Below, one piece after another: positions 53,300-63,876 of a DNA stretch of 64,000 bases. Below the pieces are notes generated by a model. The model ran no database searches, was not told where the DNA came from, and saw only the letters and a program-made list of their open reading frames with translations. The stretch lies in contig NC_037668.1 in NCBI RefSeq assembly GCF_003255815.1, forward strand, positions 67,901,117 through 67,965,116. Reading direction: 5' to 3'. The translations under genes and the position numbers were made by a program. This DNA comes from Theropithecus gelada. Its lineage: Eukaryota > Chordata > Mammalia > Primates > Cercopithecidae. Position 1 is the stretch's first letter. Each line of letters starts with the position of its first letter.

Positions 53300-53765
53300 C
53301 TACAAATAATTTGATACGCTGGCAATAAAAAGGGAATAAGAGAGTGACATCATTGAAGAGACAGCAGGAACTAAATCATGAACACTAAGGAGTCTGGACT
53401 TGAGTCTATAGGCATATATCACTGGAAGTGTGGAGTGCTCACTTGATTTGAGGAGCTGAAATTGGAAACAGTAGACTTGAAGTAATTGAGGCAAGCTTGG
53501 TGAGTGTATGTACTGATGCAGCAGAGGGCAGAATAGATGAAATTGAGATATTTAAGGAGAGGATTTTGGGGGTTTGGAGAGTCAAGGAAAAGATTTGGTA
53601 CTGATGCAACCATTTGAGGTAGGTATACAAAGGAGGATTGATTATTTGGGAAGATAATGGAAACCAAGGTGAGTTTGGCTTTTAGATGTGTTGAGTTTTA
53701 TTAGACTGTGGGACGTCCTTTTAATACGGTTTTATTTCCTGTTCCTTGTGAAGTTTTCAACCACT
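53300..53765 (-). mobile_element. LINE L2, antisense, old
   Basis: AGAGTGACATCATTGAAGAG, AGGAGTCTGGACTTGAGTCT, AGTAATTGAGGCAAGCTTGG and TTAGATGTGTTGAGTTTTAT follow the L2 complement. Confidence 0.6.
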
Positions 53766-53828
53766 TTCATTAGCTAGATATGAAGTGACTCAGACAACTA
53801 ACATCTCTTTATCATCCTTGTGGTTAGA

Positions 53829-54124
53829 ATTTTTTTTTTTTTCCGCAATTGAGTCTTGCTCTGTCGCCCAGGCTGGAGTATAGTGGCGCGATCTCGGCTC
53901 ACTGCAACCTCCGCCCCTCTAGGTTTAAGCAATTCTCTGCCTCAGCCTCCGGAGTAGCTGGGATTACAGGTGTGTGCCACCACGCCTGGCTAATTTTTTG
54001 TGTTTTTAGTAGAAACAGGGTTTCGCCATCTTGGCCAGGCTGGTCTTGAACTCCTGACCTCGTGATCCACCCGCCTCGGCCTCCCAAAGTGCTGGGATTA
54101 CAGGCTTGAGCCACTGTGCCCAGC
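53829..54124 (-). mobile_element. Alu, antisense
   Basis: T tail, GCTCTGTCGCCCAGGCTGG to CTGTGCCCAGCC; TTGTGGTTAGA flanks both sides. Confidence 0.93.
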
Positions 54125-54651
54125 CTATTGTGGTTAGATTTTCAAGACCTTTTCTCTGACCCTTAAACCTTATTTTCTTGTTTTGTTAGCTCTTCAGGAA
54201 TTTCATTCTGTCACCTCACCCTGAGTCTAAAGCACCCCCATAACCAAGTCATTTCTTGTCTCAGCTCCCAATAGGTATCAGAGGATTCTGAGAAATCGGA
54301 ATGATCTGAGTAAGACTGTTGAAAGAAGTGGCAGAAATGAGGATCTTAGAGACTGAGACCACTATTGTTTCTTTGGAATCCAGCTAATTCTTCAGCGACT
54401 TGATTTCCTCACTTACGAAGGGAGGGGGTATAGGTGAAAGGTCCCTTTTTGTGATTTGAGCATGAGAAGCACCTGTAGGCCTAGTAAAAATTCCTCATAC
54501 TAGAGAGATGGTTAGCCCAGAATAAGAAAAAGCTACTAATTTATCTAAGACTGAACTATATCCATTCAACCACAAAAAACTTGTAGCCCCTGGAAGGACC
54601 AAGTGAGGCCATTCACAGTGAAACTAAACCCAGATTTTAAGAGCCCAATTA

Positions 54652-54943
54652 GGCCGGGCGCGGTGGCTTACGCCTGTAATCCCAGCACTTTGGGAGGCTG
54701 AGGTGGGAAGATCATGAGGTCGGGAGGTCAAGAGCAAACTGGCTAACACGGTGAAACCCCGTCTCTACCGAAAATACAAAACATTAGCTGGGCATGATGG
54801 TACACGCCTGTAGTCTCAGCTACTTGGGAGGCTGAGGCAGGAGAATCGCTTGAACCCGTGAGGTGGATGCTGCAGTGAGCCGAGATCACACCACTGCACT
54901 TTAGCCTGGGTGACGGAGCGAGACTGTCTCAAAAATAAATAGT
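54652..54943 (+). mobile_element. Alu, sense
   Basis: GGCCGGGCGCGGTGGCTTAC to CTGTCTCAAAAATAAATA. Confidence 0.93.
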
Positions 54944-55032
54944 TCAAGTACAAGCCTAAGTAATTGATCCTAAGATCACTGTCTATCCCAGTTAGAGCAG
55001 CTTGCATCATTTGATCTGTATTAAATACTTTT

Positions 55033-55324
55033 GGCTGGGTGTGGTGGCTCGCACCTGTAATCCTGGCACTTTGGGAGGCCGAGGCGGGTAGGTCACCTGA
55101 GGTCAGGAGTTTGAGACCAGCCTGACCAACATGGAGAAACCCCATCTCTACTAAAAATACAAAAAATAGCTAGGTGTGGTGGCAGATGCCTGTAATCCCA
55201 GCTACTCAGGAGGCTGAGGCAGGAGAATCGCTTGGACCCTGGAGGTGGAAGTTGCAGTGAACTGAGATAGTGCCATTGCACTCCAGTCTGGGCAACTGAG
55301 CGAGACTCCGTTTCAAAAAAAAAG
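55033..55324 (+). mobile_element. Alu, sense
   Basis: GGCTGGGTGTGGTGGCTCGC to CGTTTCAAAAAAAAA. Confidence 0.93.
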
Positions 55325-55875
55325 ACTTTTATGTTTAAACCAGCATGAATGACTATATGATAATACAGGGCAAAGGGTTATTTTTTTTTTAGCTTGTAGT
55401 AATCATTTTAACTTGATATCTCTGGAATTTGTCCCAACCCTGGCACAGACCTGAAAGCACTGACTTTGTTTTCAAAGCTTTTTCAATTCAAGAGTGCCTC
55501 CAAATGGTGAGTAGGAATGAAGACTTCCAGACGCTTCTGTTCTTGCCTTTACCCAGAATTCTCTTGCTTCAGTGTTTTTCCCATTTTCATGAGCCCATGT
55601 ATGAAAAAGGGTAAGGAACTGTGGAGAAGAAAGTCTTTTATTAGCCTTCCTCGGGGTATTCCATGCTCAATCTATCCTTTCTCAGTCCCAAATGGCCTAC
55701 TGAGCTGAACTGCCTAAGACATAGTCATTCACCAAATATTTAAGTACACATATTTAAAAAGATACAATTCCAGGTGCAATGGGAGATGAGGAAAAAAAGT
55801 AAAGTTGTCAGGGCCATCAAGAAGCTTTCACAAGGTGAAGGGAGGGCTGGAGTTTCTCATAACATTGTTACTTAA

Positions 55876-56030
55876 AGTGTGGTAGTGGGCCAGCAGTATG
55901 GGCATCACCTAGGATATTGTTATTAAAAATGCATAATTCCAGGCCCTACTCTAGACCTACTGGACCCAAATGTGCATGTTAGTAAGATCTCCAGGTGATT
56001 CTTAGGCACAGAAAAGTTCTAGAAGCACTG
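55876..56030 (+). mobile_element. hAT-type MITE relic (MER5/MER20 group)
   Basis: GGGCCAGCAGTATGGGCATC, CAGGCCCTACTCTAGACCTA, AGATCTCCAGGTGATTCTTA and TCTAGAAGCACTGG, nearly complete. Confidence 0.78.
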
Positions 56031-56054
56031 GCCTGGAAGTGGGAAGTACTGTGA

Positions 56055-56225
56055 GAATTCAGGGTAGTTATGCTTTTTCGCATTTTACATAAAATTATCT
56101 TGTTGAATTTTCATAATCCAATGAAGTAGGTGCTGTTATTATCCTTATTTGACAAAGTACTTGAGATGAAGCATCTTGCCTGGCTGGCACAAATAGAGAT
56201 GGAGCCCAGTTTCCAATCTCTTCTG
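56055..56225 (-). mobile_element. MIR, antisense
   Basis: ATCTTGTTGAATTTTCATAA, CCAATGAAGTAGGTGCTGTT, AATAGAGATGGAGCCCAGTT. Confidence 0.72.
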
Positions 56226-56537
56226 ACTGGAAGAATGTCAGAGAGGGACATTTAGTATAAAGGAATAACAGATGGAAAGTTGCAGGTGGTATTTGAAGTA
56301 CCAAAAATACCACAGTTCTGTAATGTGAGTGTTTGTGAAGGTGAATAGTGGGAAATACAATTTGAAGTGTAGGTGAAAGCCAGGTTATTCAACTCAAACT
56401 CCACAGTCATGGTGTTGACATTTCTTCATTTTTGAATATAGAGATGGGAAACTGGTGCATATTTTTTTCTGTGAATAACATGAAAACTACAAAAAAGGCA
56501 AGTTTTCTGAAAGAAACTTTTACTTACTCGTTTTTGC

Positions 56538-56661
56538 TATTTTTTGAGACGAGATCTCATTAGGTTGCCCAGGCTGATCTTGAACTCCTGAGCCCAAGCA
56601 GTTCTCCCACCCCAGCCTCCCAAAGTGCTGGAATTGCAAGCATGAACCACTGCACCTGGCC
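56538..56661 (-). mobile_element. Alu fragment, antisense
   Basis: TTTTTTGAGACGAGATCTCA jumps to GTTGCCCAGGCTGATCTTGA and ends CTGCACCTGGCC, one arm. Confidence 0.8.
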
Positions 56662-57084
56662 AGAAACTTCTAAAACTCAGAAACTTTGCTCCTCCTCACC
56701 TCCTACCCCAAGGTAAACTGTGATACCTCCTGGCTTTATACTACTGATTTTATACCCTATTATGTAGAACTGTGTCTAGAAAGAGTGGCCTATCCCTCTG
56801 TGACCTTGGTCTATTCCTGCAGGAGTGGTTTCTGTGACAGACTGCATTTGGAGGTTTGATTCACTCTGGGGAAGGTAACCAGGATAGGCAAGAGATTTAA
56901 AAATCTGTCAACATGTATTTGGCAGGTATAGCCTGAAAAAAAAAAAGACCAGAGGCATAGGAAAGCTATCTAAATGGTTAAGAAGCCAAATATTTAGAAA
57001 GCATATACCATCTGCTAGCCCCTGGGTGGTAAGTGTTGAACAAGACTCTTCCCTGCATCATAGAGATTTAAGAATCCAATAGGG

Positions 57085-57399
57085 TACTGGGTATGGTGAC
57101 TCATGTCTGTAATCCCAGCACTTTGGGAGGCAGAGGCAGGTGGATATTTGAAGTCAGGAGTTTGAGACCAGCCTGGTCAACATGGTGAAACCCTGTCTCT
57201 AGTAAAAATACAAAAATTAGCTGGGCCATGGTGGCGTGCGCGCCTGTAATCCCAGCTACTAGGGAGGCTGAGGCAGGAGAACTGCTTGAATCCAGGAAGC
57301 AGAGGTTGCAGTGAGCCGAGATCAGTCCACTGCACTCCAGCGTGGGCAACAGAGTGAGACCCTGTACCCCATCAACCTCCCCCCCTCAAAAAAAAAAAA
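57085..57399 (+). mobile_element. Alu, sense
   Basis: TACTGGGTATGGTGACTCAT to a 13-A tail with a CCTCCCCCCCTC change; AATCCAATAGGG flanks it at 57073 and 57400. Confidence 0.93.
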
Positions 57400-57560
57400 A
57401 TCCAATAGGGAAGACAGACATTAAAACAGTACAAATAAGTAAAAGTGCTTTTATTTTTAAACAGGGGGAATGGAGGGGCTTGTGAGAAGTGGACCAAAAA
57501 AGGACAGCAAAGGCTTCATTGAGGATAATGTTTAAACTGAAACCTAAAGAATCAATAGAA

Positions 57561-57705
57561 GTTAGCCAGGCAATAACCTGTAGTGCCAGCTACTCGGGAG
57601 GCTGAGGTGGGAGGATCACTTGAGCCCAGGAGTTAGAGGCTGTAGTGTGCAATAATCGCACCTGTGAATAGGCACTGAACTCCAACCTGGGGGAGGAGGG
57701 GGAAG
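57561..57705 (+). mobile_element. FLAM-like Alu monomer, sense
   Basis: GTTAGCCAGGCAATAACCTG, TACTCGGGAGGCTGAGGTGG, ACTGAACTCCAACCTGGGGG, one arm. Confidence 0.7.
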
Positions 57706-57948
57706 CCAGGCAAAGAATGCGAGTAATCGTAATCCAATTATGTGCCAAGGCTTTGTGGTTCAACAGCTTGGTGTGTTGGTGACATTGATAAGACTACTAT
57801 AGCTGGAGTTGAAAGAACAAATGGCAGAGGAAGAGAAGACTTGGTACGCAAGCAGGGACCAGGCATTTTAGTGCCCTGTTAGCCATGTTACAGATTTTGG
57901 ATTTTGTTTGAAAGGCAATGAAAAACCTGTAAGAATTTATCAAAGGCT

Positions 57949-58234
57949 GACTAGGTGCTATTTCTCATGCCTGTAATCCCAGCATTTTAGGAGGGCAAGG
58001 TAGGAGGATCACCTGAGATCAGGAATTCGAGACCAGCCTGGCCAACATGGTGAAACCCCGTTTCTACTAAAAATGCAGAGATTAGCCAGGTGTGGCGCGT
58101 GCCTAGTCCCAGCCACTCAAGAGGCTGAGGCAGGAGAATAGTTTGAACCCAGGAGGCAGAGGTTGCAGTGAGCCAAGATCGCACCACTGCACTCCAGCTT
58201 GGGCAACAGAGCGAGACTCTGTCTCAAAAAAAAA
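57949..58234 (+). mobile_element. Alu, sense
   Basis: Degraded head GACTAGGTGCTATTTCTCAT to a 9-A tail. GAATTTATCAAAGGCT (16 bp) at 57933 and 58235. Confidence 0.94.
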
Positions 58235-58361
58235 GAATTTATCAAAGGCTTGAAAGTAGGCATTGCATAAGTCAGTAAGTCCTAATAGGGCATGATGCGA
58301 CTACTGAGTAGAAGTGACTGACAGATGAGTGGGTGGATGCCACTATTAAAGGTGAACTGAA

Positions 58362-58664
58362 GGCCAGGCATAGTGGTTCATGCCTGTAATCCCAGCACTG
58401 TGGGAGGCCGAGGCAGGTGGATCATGCGGTCAGGAGTTCGAGACCAGCCTAATCAACATGGTGAAACCCCATCTCTACTAAAAATTAAAAAATTAGCTGG
58501 GCGTGGTGGCGGGTGCCTGTAATCCCAGCTACTAAGGAGGCTGAGCCAGGAGAATCACTTGAACCCAGGAGGCAGAGGTTGCAGTGAGCTGACATTGCGC
58601 CACTGCACTCCAGCCCAGGCGACAAGGTGAGACTCCAAGACTCCGTCTCAAAAAAAAAAAAAAA
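58362..58664 (+). mobile_element. Alu, sense
   Basis: GGCCAGGCATAGTGGTTCAT to a 17-A tail; a small duplication GACTCCAAGACTCC near the end. Confidence 0.93.
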
Positions 58665-58688
58665 AGCCCTGTTTATATCCTATTTCCT

Positions 58689-58965
58689 TGCTGGGTGCAG
58701 TGGCTCATGCCTGTAATCCCTGCACTTTGGGAGGCTGAGGTGGGTGGATCACTTGAGGTCAGGAGTTCCAGACCAGCCTGGCCAACATGGTGAAACCCCA
58801 TCTCTACTAAAAATACAACAAATTAGCCAGGCATGGTGGCGCAAGCCTGTAATCCCAGCTACTCAGGAGGCTGAGGCAGGAGAATCGCTTGAACCTAGGA
58901 GGCACAGGTTGCAGTGAGCTGACATCATGCCACTGCACTCCAGCTCAAAAAAATAAAAATAAAAA
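58689..58965 (+). mobile_element. Alu, sense, short 3' end
   Basis: TGCTGGGTGCAGTGGCTCAT to CTCCAGCTCAAAAAAATAAA, missing the end of the right arm. TCCTATTTCCTT / TCCTATCTCCTC flanks it. Confidence 0.92.
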
Positions 58966-59124
58966 ATCCTATCTCCTCACATTTCCATTCAACCTCAATA
59001 CACCTCAGCTTTTTTTTATTATGTGAAAATAGCTGCAACAGCTGCTGTCCATGTGATGAATTGTTGGAAATGTAGATCTACACTAAATAAGAGAGAAGCC
59101 ACTAGCCACATGTGGCTATTTAAC

Positions 59125-59406
59125 TTTTTTTTTAGATGGAGTCTCATTCTGTCACCAAGACTGGAGCACAACATCACCTCACTGCAACCTCTGCCTCCCA
59201 GGTTTAAGTGATTCTCCTGCTTCAGCCTCCCAAGTAGCTGGGACTACAGGTGTGCACTACCATGTCAGGCTAATTTTTGTATGTTTAGTAGAGACAGGAT
59301 TTCACCTTGTTGGCCAGGTTGGTCTTGAACTCCTGGGCTCAAGTGATCCACCTGCCTCGGCCTCCCAAAGTGCTGGGATTACAAGCGTGAGCCACCGTGC
59401 CTGGCC
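59125..59406 (-). mobile_element. Alu, antisense
   Basis: TTTTTTTTTAGATGGAGTC to CCGTGCCTGGCC, closest Alu to the TMCO2 start. Confidence 0.92.
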
Positions 59407-59671
59407 AAATTTAGTTAAAATGCAAAATTCCATCTCTGCTGCACTATTCACATTTCAGCATTAACTAGTGGTTACCATATTGGACATGGCAGATAAAGAA
59501 CATTTTCATTATTGCAGAAAGTTGTACTGGACAGCACTTTGCTAGAGCCAGAACTAGCCAAAGATCAGATAAAGTAATATGAATGAACTGAAAACCCAGG
59601 CCGGTGCGTGGGTGGTTTTGAGTAAGATTCACTGGTTGGGTGAGTGGGAAGCAAGCTGACCTTTGGAACAG

Positions 59672-59679
59672 TGACATCA
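59672..59679 (+). promoter_or_regulatory. TMCO2: CRE-like site upstream of TMCO2 (tentative)
   Basis: TGACATCA, one base from the palindromic cAMP response element TGACGTCA, 118 bp before the ATG. TMCO2 is reported from testis, where CREM acts at CRE variants. No TATA box is clear. The assignment is inference. Confidence 0.25.
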
Positions 59680-59796
59680 CAAAGCACAGCTCACAATGGC
59701 TCCAGAACATGTAGGCTGCCAGGCCACTACCCCTAACTGATATCTAGATTCCTGAAGCTTCTGCACATGTAGTTCCTGGAGCTGCTACTTATTAAA

Positions 59797-60027
59797 ATGT
59801 CAACATCTTCGTTTTCTAACTGGGACAACCTCTTAGATTCTCTGAGCACAGTATGGAATTGGATACAAGCAAGTTTTTTGGGAGAGACTAGTGCACCTCA
59901 GCAAACAAATTTGGGACTATTAGATAATCTTGCTCCGGTTGTGCAAATCATCTTGAGGATTTCTTTCTTGATTTTGTTGGCAATAGGAATATATGCCTTA
60001 TGGAAACGAAGTATTCGGTCAATTCAG
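59797..60027 (+). CDS. TMCO2: TMCO2 coding exon 1
   Basis: Seventy-seven codons from ATG (MSTSSFSNWDNLLDSLSTVW) to IRSIQ, ending phase 0 at CAG/GTTATA. The start is the first ATG in frame after TTATTAAA. The donor lacks G at +5. Unspliced, the frame runs 17 residues (VILFCYKHFYSYKLKFD) to a stop at 60079. Confidence 0.93.
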
Positions 60028-62580
60028 GTTATACTTTTTTGTTACAAACATTTCTATAGTTATAAATTGAAATTTGATTAGTTCTCTCCCATATTGCTGC
60101 CACCAGTTTAAAGATCACGCAGATGTACCAAGGCAAACCTTTGTCTCTTAAGTTGGCAGAAAGTAGGTTATCCTTGAAAACCTCCATCAATTAGGCTTTG
60201 GGCATAAAAATGCTCTTTCTCACAATGGTCTTTGGCTTGTCTTCTGTAATAAAATAGACCAAATATGTTTGTAACCTGAAAAGACGGCCTTACCCTCAAA
60301 ATGTTTTGATCATTTATTCATCTTTGAGTTCTACTATGTTTATAGAATAGGCAACAAAGTATAGCTAGGATCATGAGTATGGCCTTTCTTCCTATGCCAT
60401 TGTTCTGTAACTGATAAGAAGGCATATGTATGAAGTCATCACAATGTGCTCATTATTGTGTTTTAACAAAATAAGGCTCCACAAGTATATAGGAGCTCTT
60501 TGGGGAGTAAGAATTTAACTGACTGGGATTGTGAAAGACAGGATTTTACATCTGTGTAGTCATCAGTAATAATAGTTGACATACAATATAGTCGAATGCT
60601 TTGAGAATCTCAAAAATTCCATGAAATGGACAGAGGTTATTTTCACATGACAAGTGAAGAAACTGAGGTGCACTGAGGTTTAGTGGGAACTTAGGGTGAC
60701 AGGCTTTTAAAACGGCTTTCTTAGAGTGGCAAGTTTACTTGATAAATGCAGAGAGAAGTTGTTACTGGATCATTTTTTAGCATTTACTTATTTTCATATG
60801 TCACTATTGTTTAGTAATTATGGTCACAGGTCCTTTCTATTTTAAACCATCACAATCCTGCATAGTAGTCAGGGCAGATATTATTTTCTCCATTTTGTAG
60901 ATGAGAGAACTTGATTATCACCCACCCAGGTTCACATAGTTTGTAAGAGCTGGCAAAATTGGAGTTTGAACTGAATTTTTAGGATTTGAAATTCAGTTCT
61001 TCTCCAAAATCTCATTTAATGTAAACCAACTGGCCTAAATCTTGAACAGGAATGTGTGTGTATGTGTGTTTGCGCGTGCGCACGCATATATATGTGTATT
61101 GTGAGGATTACAGGAGATATTATATATATAAATCTTTTTTTTTTTTTAGACGGAGTCTCGCTCTGTCGCCCAGGCTGGAGTGCAGTGGCCGGATCTCAGC
61201 TCACTGCAAGCTCCGCCTCCCGGGTTTACGCCATTCTCCTGCCTCAGCCTCCCGAGTAGCTAGGACTACAGGCGGCCGCCACCTCGCCCAGCTAGTTTTT
61301 TGTATTTTTTAGTAGAGACGGGGTTTCACCATGTTAACCAGGATGGTCTCGATCTCCCGACCTTGTGATCCGCCGTCTCAGCCTCCCAAAGTGCTGGGAT
61401 TACAGGCTTGAGCCACCGCGCCCGGCCATATATATAAATCTTAGCACATATATGCAATAAGTGGTGCTACGGTGAAACCCCATCTCTACTTAAAATACAA
61501 AAATTAGCCGGGCCTGGTGGTGGCACATGCCTGTAGTCCCAGCTACTCAGGAGGCTGAGGCAAGAGAACTGCTTGAACCCGAGAGGTGGAGGTTGCAGTG
61601 AGCCAAGATCGCACCACTGTACTCTAGCCTAGGCGACAGAGACTCTGTCTCAAAAAAAAAAAAAAAAAAAAAAAAAGTGGTGCTAGTTGTTATAAGGAAC
61701 AAGATGATTTTTTTTCTTATCCTAGCAAGAATCTGTCCTATATATATGCATTTATTTTTCATTTATTTATTTTGAGATGAAGTCTCGCTCTTGTCCCCCA
61801 GTCTAGAGTGCAATGGCGCGATCTCGGATCACTGCAACCTTTGCCTCCCAGGTTCAAGCAATTTTCCTGCCTCAGCCTCCTGAGTAGCTGGGATTACAGG
61901 CGCGTACCACCATGCCCAGCTAATTTTTTGTATTTTAAGTAGAGACCGGGTTTCACCATGTTGGCCAGGCTGGTCTTGAACTCCTGACCTCAGGTGATCC
62001 GCCCACGTCGCCCTCGCAAAGTGCTAGGATTACAGGCATGAGTCACCATGCCTGGCATATGCTTTTTTTTTTTTTTTTATTTCTTTTTTATGTTTTAGAG
62101 ACAGCAGTGTCTTGCTCTGTCACCCAGGCTAGAGTGCAGTGGTGTCATCATAGCTCACTGCAGCCTCAAACTCCTGGTCTCAGGTGATCCTCCTGCCTCA
62201 GCCTCCTGAGCAGCTGGAACCATAGGCCTGCACCACCAGGCTTGGCTAATTTTTAAAACTTTTTTGTAAAGACAGGGTCTCGCTACATTTGCTATGTTGC
62301 TCAGGCTGGTCTTTAACTCCTGGCCTCAAGCAATCCTCCCATCTCAGCCTCTCAAAGTGCTGGATGCAGTGGTTCACACCTAAAATTTATTTTATATAAA
62401 TAAAATATATATATAAAATTTGTTTAAGAGACAGGGTCTGGCTATGTTGCCCAGGCTGGAGTGCAGTAGCCATTCACAGGTGCCATCATAGCACACTACT
62501 CCTGGGCTCAAGTGATCCTCTCACCTCACCCTTCCTAGTAGCTGGGACTACATGTGTGTGCCATTGTACCCAGATCTCTC

Positions 62581-62619
<39 letters not shown>

Positions 62620-63819
62620 ATATATATATANNNNNNNNNNNNNNNNNNNNNNNNNNNNNNNNNNNNNNNNNNNNNNNNNNNNNNNNNNNNNNNNNNNNNN
62701 NNNNNNNNNNNNNNNNNNNNNNNNNNNNNNTTTTTTTTTTTTTTTGAGACGGAGTCTCGCTCTGTCACCCAGGCTGGAGTGCAGTGGCGCAATCTGGGCT
62801 CACTGCAAGCTCCGCCTCCCGGGTTCACGTCATTCTCCTGCCTCAGCCTCCCGAGTAGCTGGGACTACAGGCACCCACCACCGCGCCCGGCTAGTTTTTT
62901 GTATTCTTTTTAGTAGAGACGGGGTTTCACCGTGTTAGCCAGGATGGTCTCGATCTGACCTCGTGATCCGCCCGTCTCAACCTCCCAAAGTGCTGGGATT
63001 ACAGGCTTGAGCCACCGCGCCCGGCCATCTCCTAGTATATTTTAAGAACCTTTTCTATGACCAAGAAATCCAGTTTTTCAGACTACTATGTCCTAAAGTG
63101 TACTTGGAGGTGTAAATTTCTGGATTGTTGTCCTGGCTCTACCACTTCCAATATATAACCTTGGTCAATGACAGAGTTCAAACTGGAAGGTATATAGTTA
63201 TCCAGTTCTGTTTTTTCTGCATAAATAGGTCATGCATAGGCAAAGTAACTTCCACACATTCAGAAAATGGTTATCTATGATTACAATCTTGATTAAATGC
63301 AAATAATAGTCCTGCCTGACCTGCCTACCTGTGGTTTGCAGTGAAAATCAAAAGATGAAACAGATGTGAAAATACTTTGCTAAATGGGAGACTTGTTATT
63401 GGAATGAGGAATTATTGTTACTATTACATTTTTGTTTTGTTTTTCTCTTATAGATAGTAAACTGTAGCAACTAACATTCAACTTCTGTTGTTCCATTTTA
63501 GAAAACGTTGTTGTTTATAATCACACTCTACAAACTTTATAAGAAGGGCTCAGCTATTTTTCAGGCTTTGCTAGCCAACCCAGAAGGAAGTGGTCTCCGA
63601 ATTCAAGACAATAATAATATCTTCCTGTCCTTGGGTCTGCAAGAGAAAATTTTGAAAAAACTTCTGACAGTGGAAAACAAAGTGAAGGACCTAGAAGGGA
63701 TAATCATTGCTCAAAAACCTGCCACGAAGAGGGATTGTTCCTCTGAGCCCTACTGCAGCTGCTCTGACTGCCAGAGTCCCTTGCCCACATCAGGGTTTAC
63801 TTCCCCATTTGAAATGTGA
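59797..63819 (+). CDS. TMCO2: TMCO2, transmembrane and coiled-coil domain protein 2 (complete, two exons)
   Basis: Joining 59797-60027 and 63502-63819 gives 182 residues, the length known for human TMCO2. One membrane helix spans about residues 47-68 (VVQIILRISFLILLAIGIYA), followed by basic KRSIRSIQ. A coiled coil covers about 120-148 (LQEKILKKLLTVENKVKDLE). The tail has four cysteines in a CSSEPYCSCSDC pattern (156-167). A tryptophan-rich N-terminus precedes the helix. The biochemical role is not established; it is reported mainly from testis. The inside/outside topology cannot be fixed, though the basic flank suggests a cytosolic C-terminus. The RLF-TMCO2 order matches human chromosome 1p34.2. 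Confidence 0.95.
60545..60720 (-). mobile_element. MIR, antisense
   Basis: AGTTGACATACAATATAGTC, CAAGTGAAGAAACTGAGGTG, complement of MIR. Confidence 0.65.
60810..61005 (-). mobile_element. MIR, antisense
   Basis: TCTCCATTTTGTAGATGAGA, CAGGTTCACATAGTTTGTAA, AAATTGGAGTTTGAACTGAA. Confidence 0.75.
61137..61427 (-). mobile_element. Young AluY, Old World monkey type, antisense
   Basis: GGCCGGATCTCAG, CAGCTAGTTTTTTG, GGCTTGAGCC. The duplication ATATATAAATCTT lies at both sides. Confidence 0.94.
61470..61676 (+). mobile_element. Alu, sense, 5' truncated insertion
   Basis: Starts CGGTGAAACCCCATCTC and has a 25-A tail; AAGTGGTGCTA at 61459 and 61675 shows it inserted in truncated form. Confidence 0.93.
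61752..62056 (-). mobile_element. Alu, antisense
   Basis: TTATTTTTCATTTATTTATT tail to ACCATGCCTGGCA; ATATGC at both sides. Confidence 0.92.
62067..62375 (-). mobile_element. AluJ-like, antisense, with a switched end
   Basis: T tail, GTCTTGCTCTGTCACCCAGG, then CTCAAAGTGCTGG is followed at once by ATGCAGTGGTTCACACC, which reads as a sense Alu head. Confidence 0.82.
62425..62575 (-). mobile_element. FLAM-like Alu monomer, antisense
   Basis: TTAAGAGACAGGGTCTGGCT to CATTGTACCCAGA, one arm with CAGTAGCCATTCACAGGTGC typical of old monomers. Confidence 0.72.
62585..62630. repeat. (TG)n(TA)n microsatellite
   Basis: About 16 TG units then CA and TA units, running into the gap. Confidence 0.95.
62631..62730. 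other. Assembly gap
   Basis: 100 Ns, the usual placeholder for unknown length, between a microsatellite and an Alu T tail. Confidence 0.99.
62731..63026 (-). mobile_element. Young AluY, Old World monkey type, antisense
   Basis: CCCGGCTAGTTTTTTG and GGCTTGAGCC. TCTCCTAGT before the TG repeat (62577) and after the Alu (63028) marks the insertion, so the repeat and gap lie in its tail. Confidence 0.93.
63110..63385 (+). mobile_element. MIR, sense, diverged
   Basis: GTCCTGGCTCTACCACTTCC, ATATATAACCTTGGTCAATG, and TGTGAAAATACTTTGCTAAA at the end. Confidence 0.55.
63502..63819 (+). CDS. TMCO2: TMCO2 coding exon 2
   Basis: Acceptor TTCCATTTTAG, then KTLLFIITLYKLYKKG in phase 0 and on to SPFEM and TGA at 63817. 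It supplies residues 78-182: a short hydrophobic stretch, the coiled coil and the cysteine-rich tail. Confidence 0.95.
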   Translation, partial: KTLLFIITLYKLYKKGSAIFQALLANPEGSGLRIQDNNNIFLSLGLQEKILKKLLTVENKVKDLEGIIIAQKPATKRDCSSEPYCSCSDCQSPLPTSGFTSPFEM

Positions 63820-63876
63820 TGGACTCCAATCTTTTCCAGAAAAGCACTGTTTCCCTCATGTGTGCAGTGGTGTATC

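Larger units (their letters stand above)
57412..58361 (-). mobile_element. LINE L2, antisense, split by a FLAM and an Alu
   Basis: Pieces 57412-57560, 57706-57948 and 58235-58361 are the L2 complement: GACAGACATTAAAACAGTAC, TAAACTGAAACCTAAAGAAT, ATAGCTGGAGTTGAAAGAAC, TAGCCATGTTACAGATTTTG. Confidence 0.7.
52811..59796. other. Intergenic region between RLF and TMCO2
   Basis: About 7 kb, with Alus at 52937, 53829, 54652, 55033, 56538, 57085, 57949, 58362, 58689 and 59125 and old L2 sequence. I recognise nothing in 54125-54650, 55324-55870 or 56230-56537, and no other gene. Confidence 0.8.
60028..63501 (+). other. TMCO2: TMCO2 intron
   Basis: About 3.5 kb. MIRs at 60545, 60810 and 63110; Alus at 61134, 61470, 61752, 62067, 62425 and 62731; a TG/TA repeat and an assembly gap at 62585-62730. 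Nothing is recognised in 60082-60544. The acceptor is TTCCATTTTAG. Confidence 0.85.
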
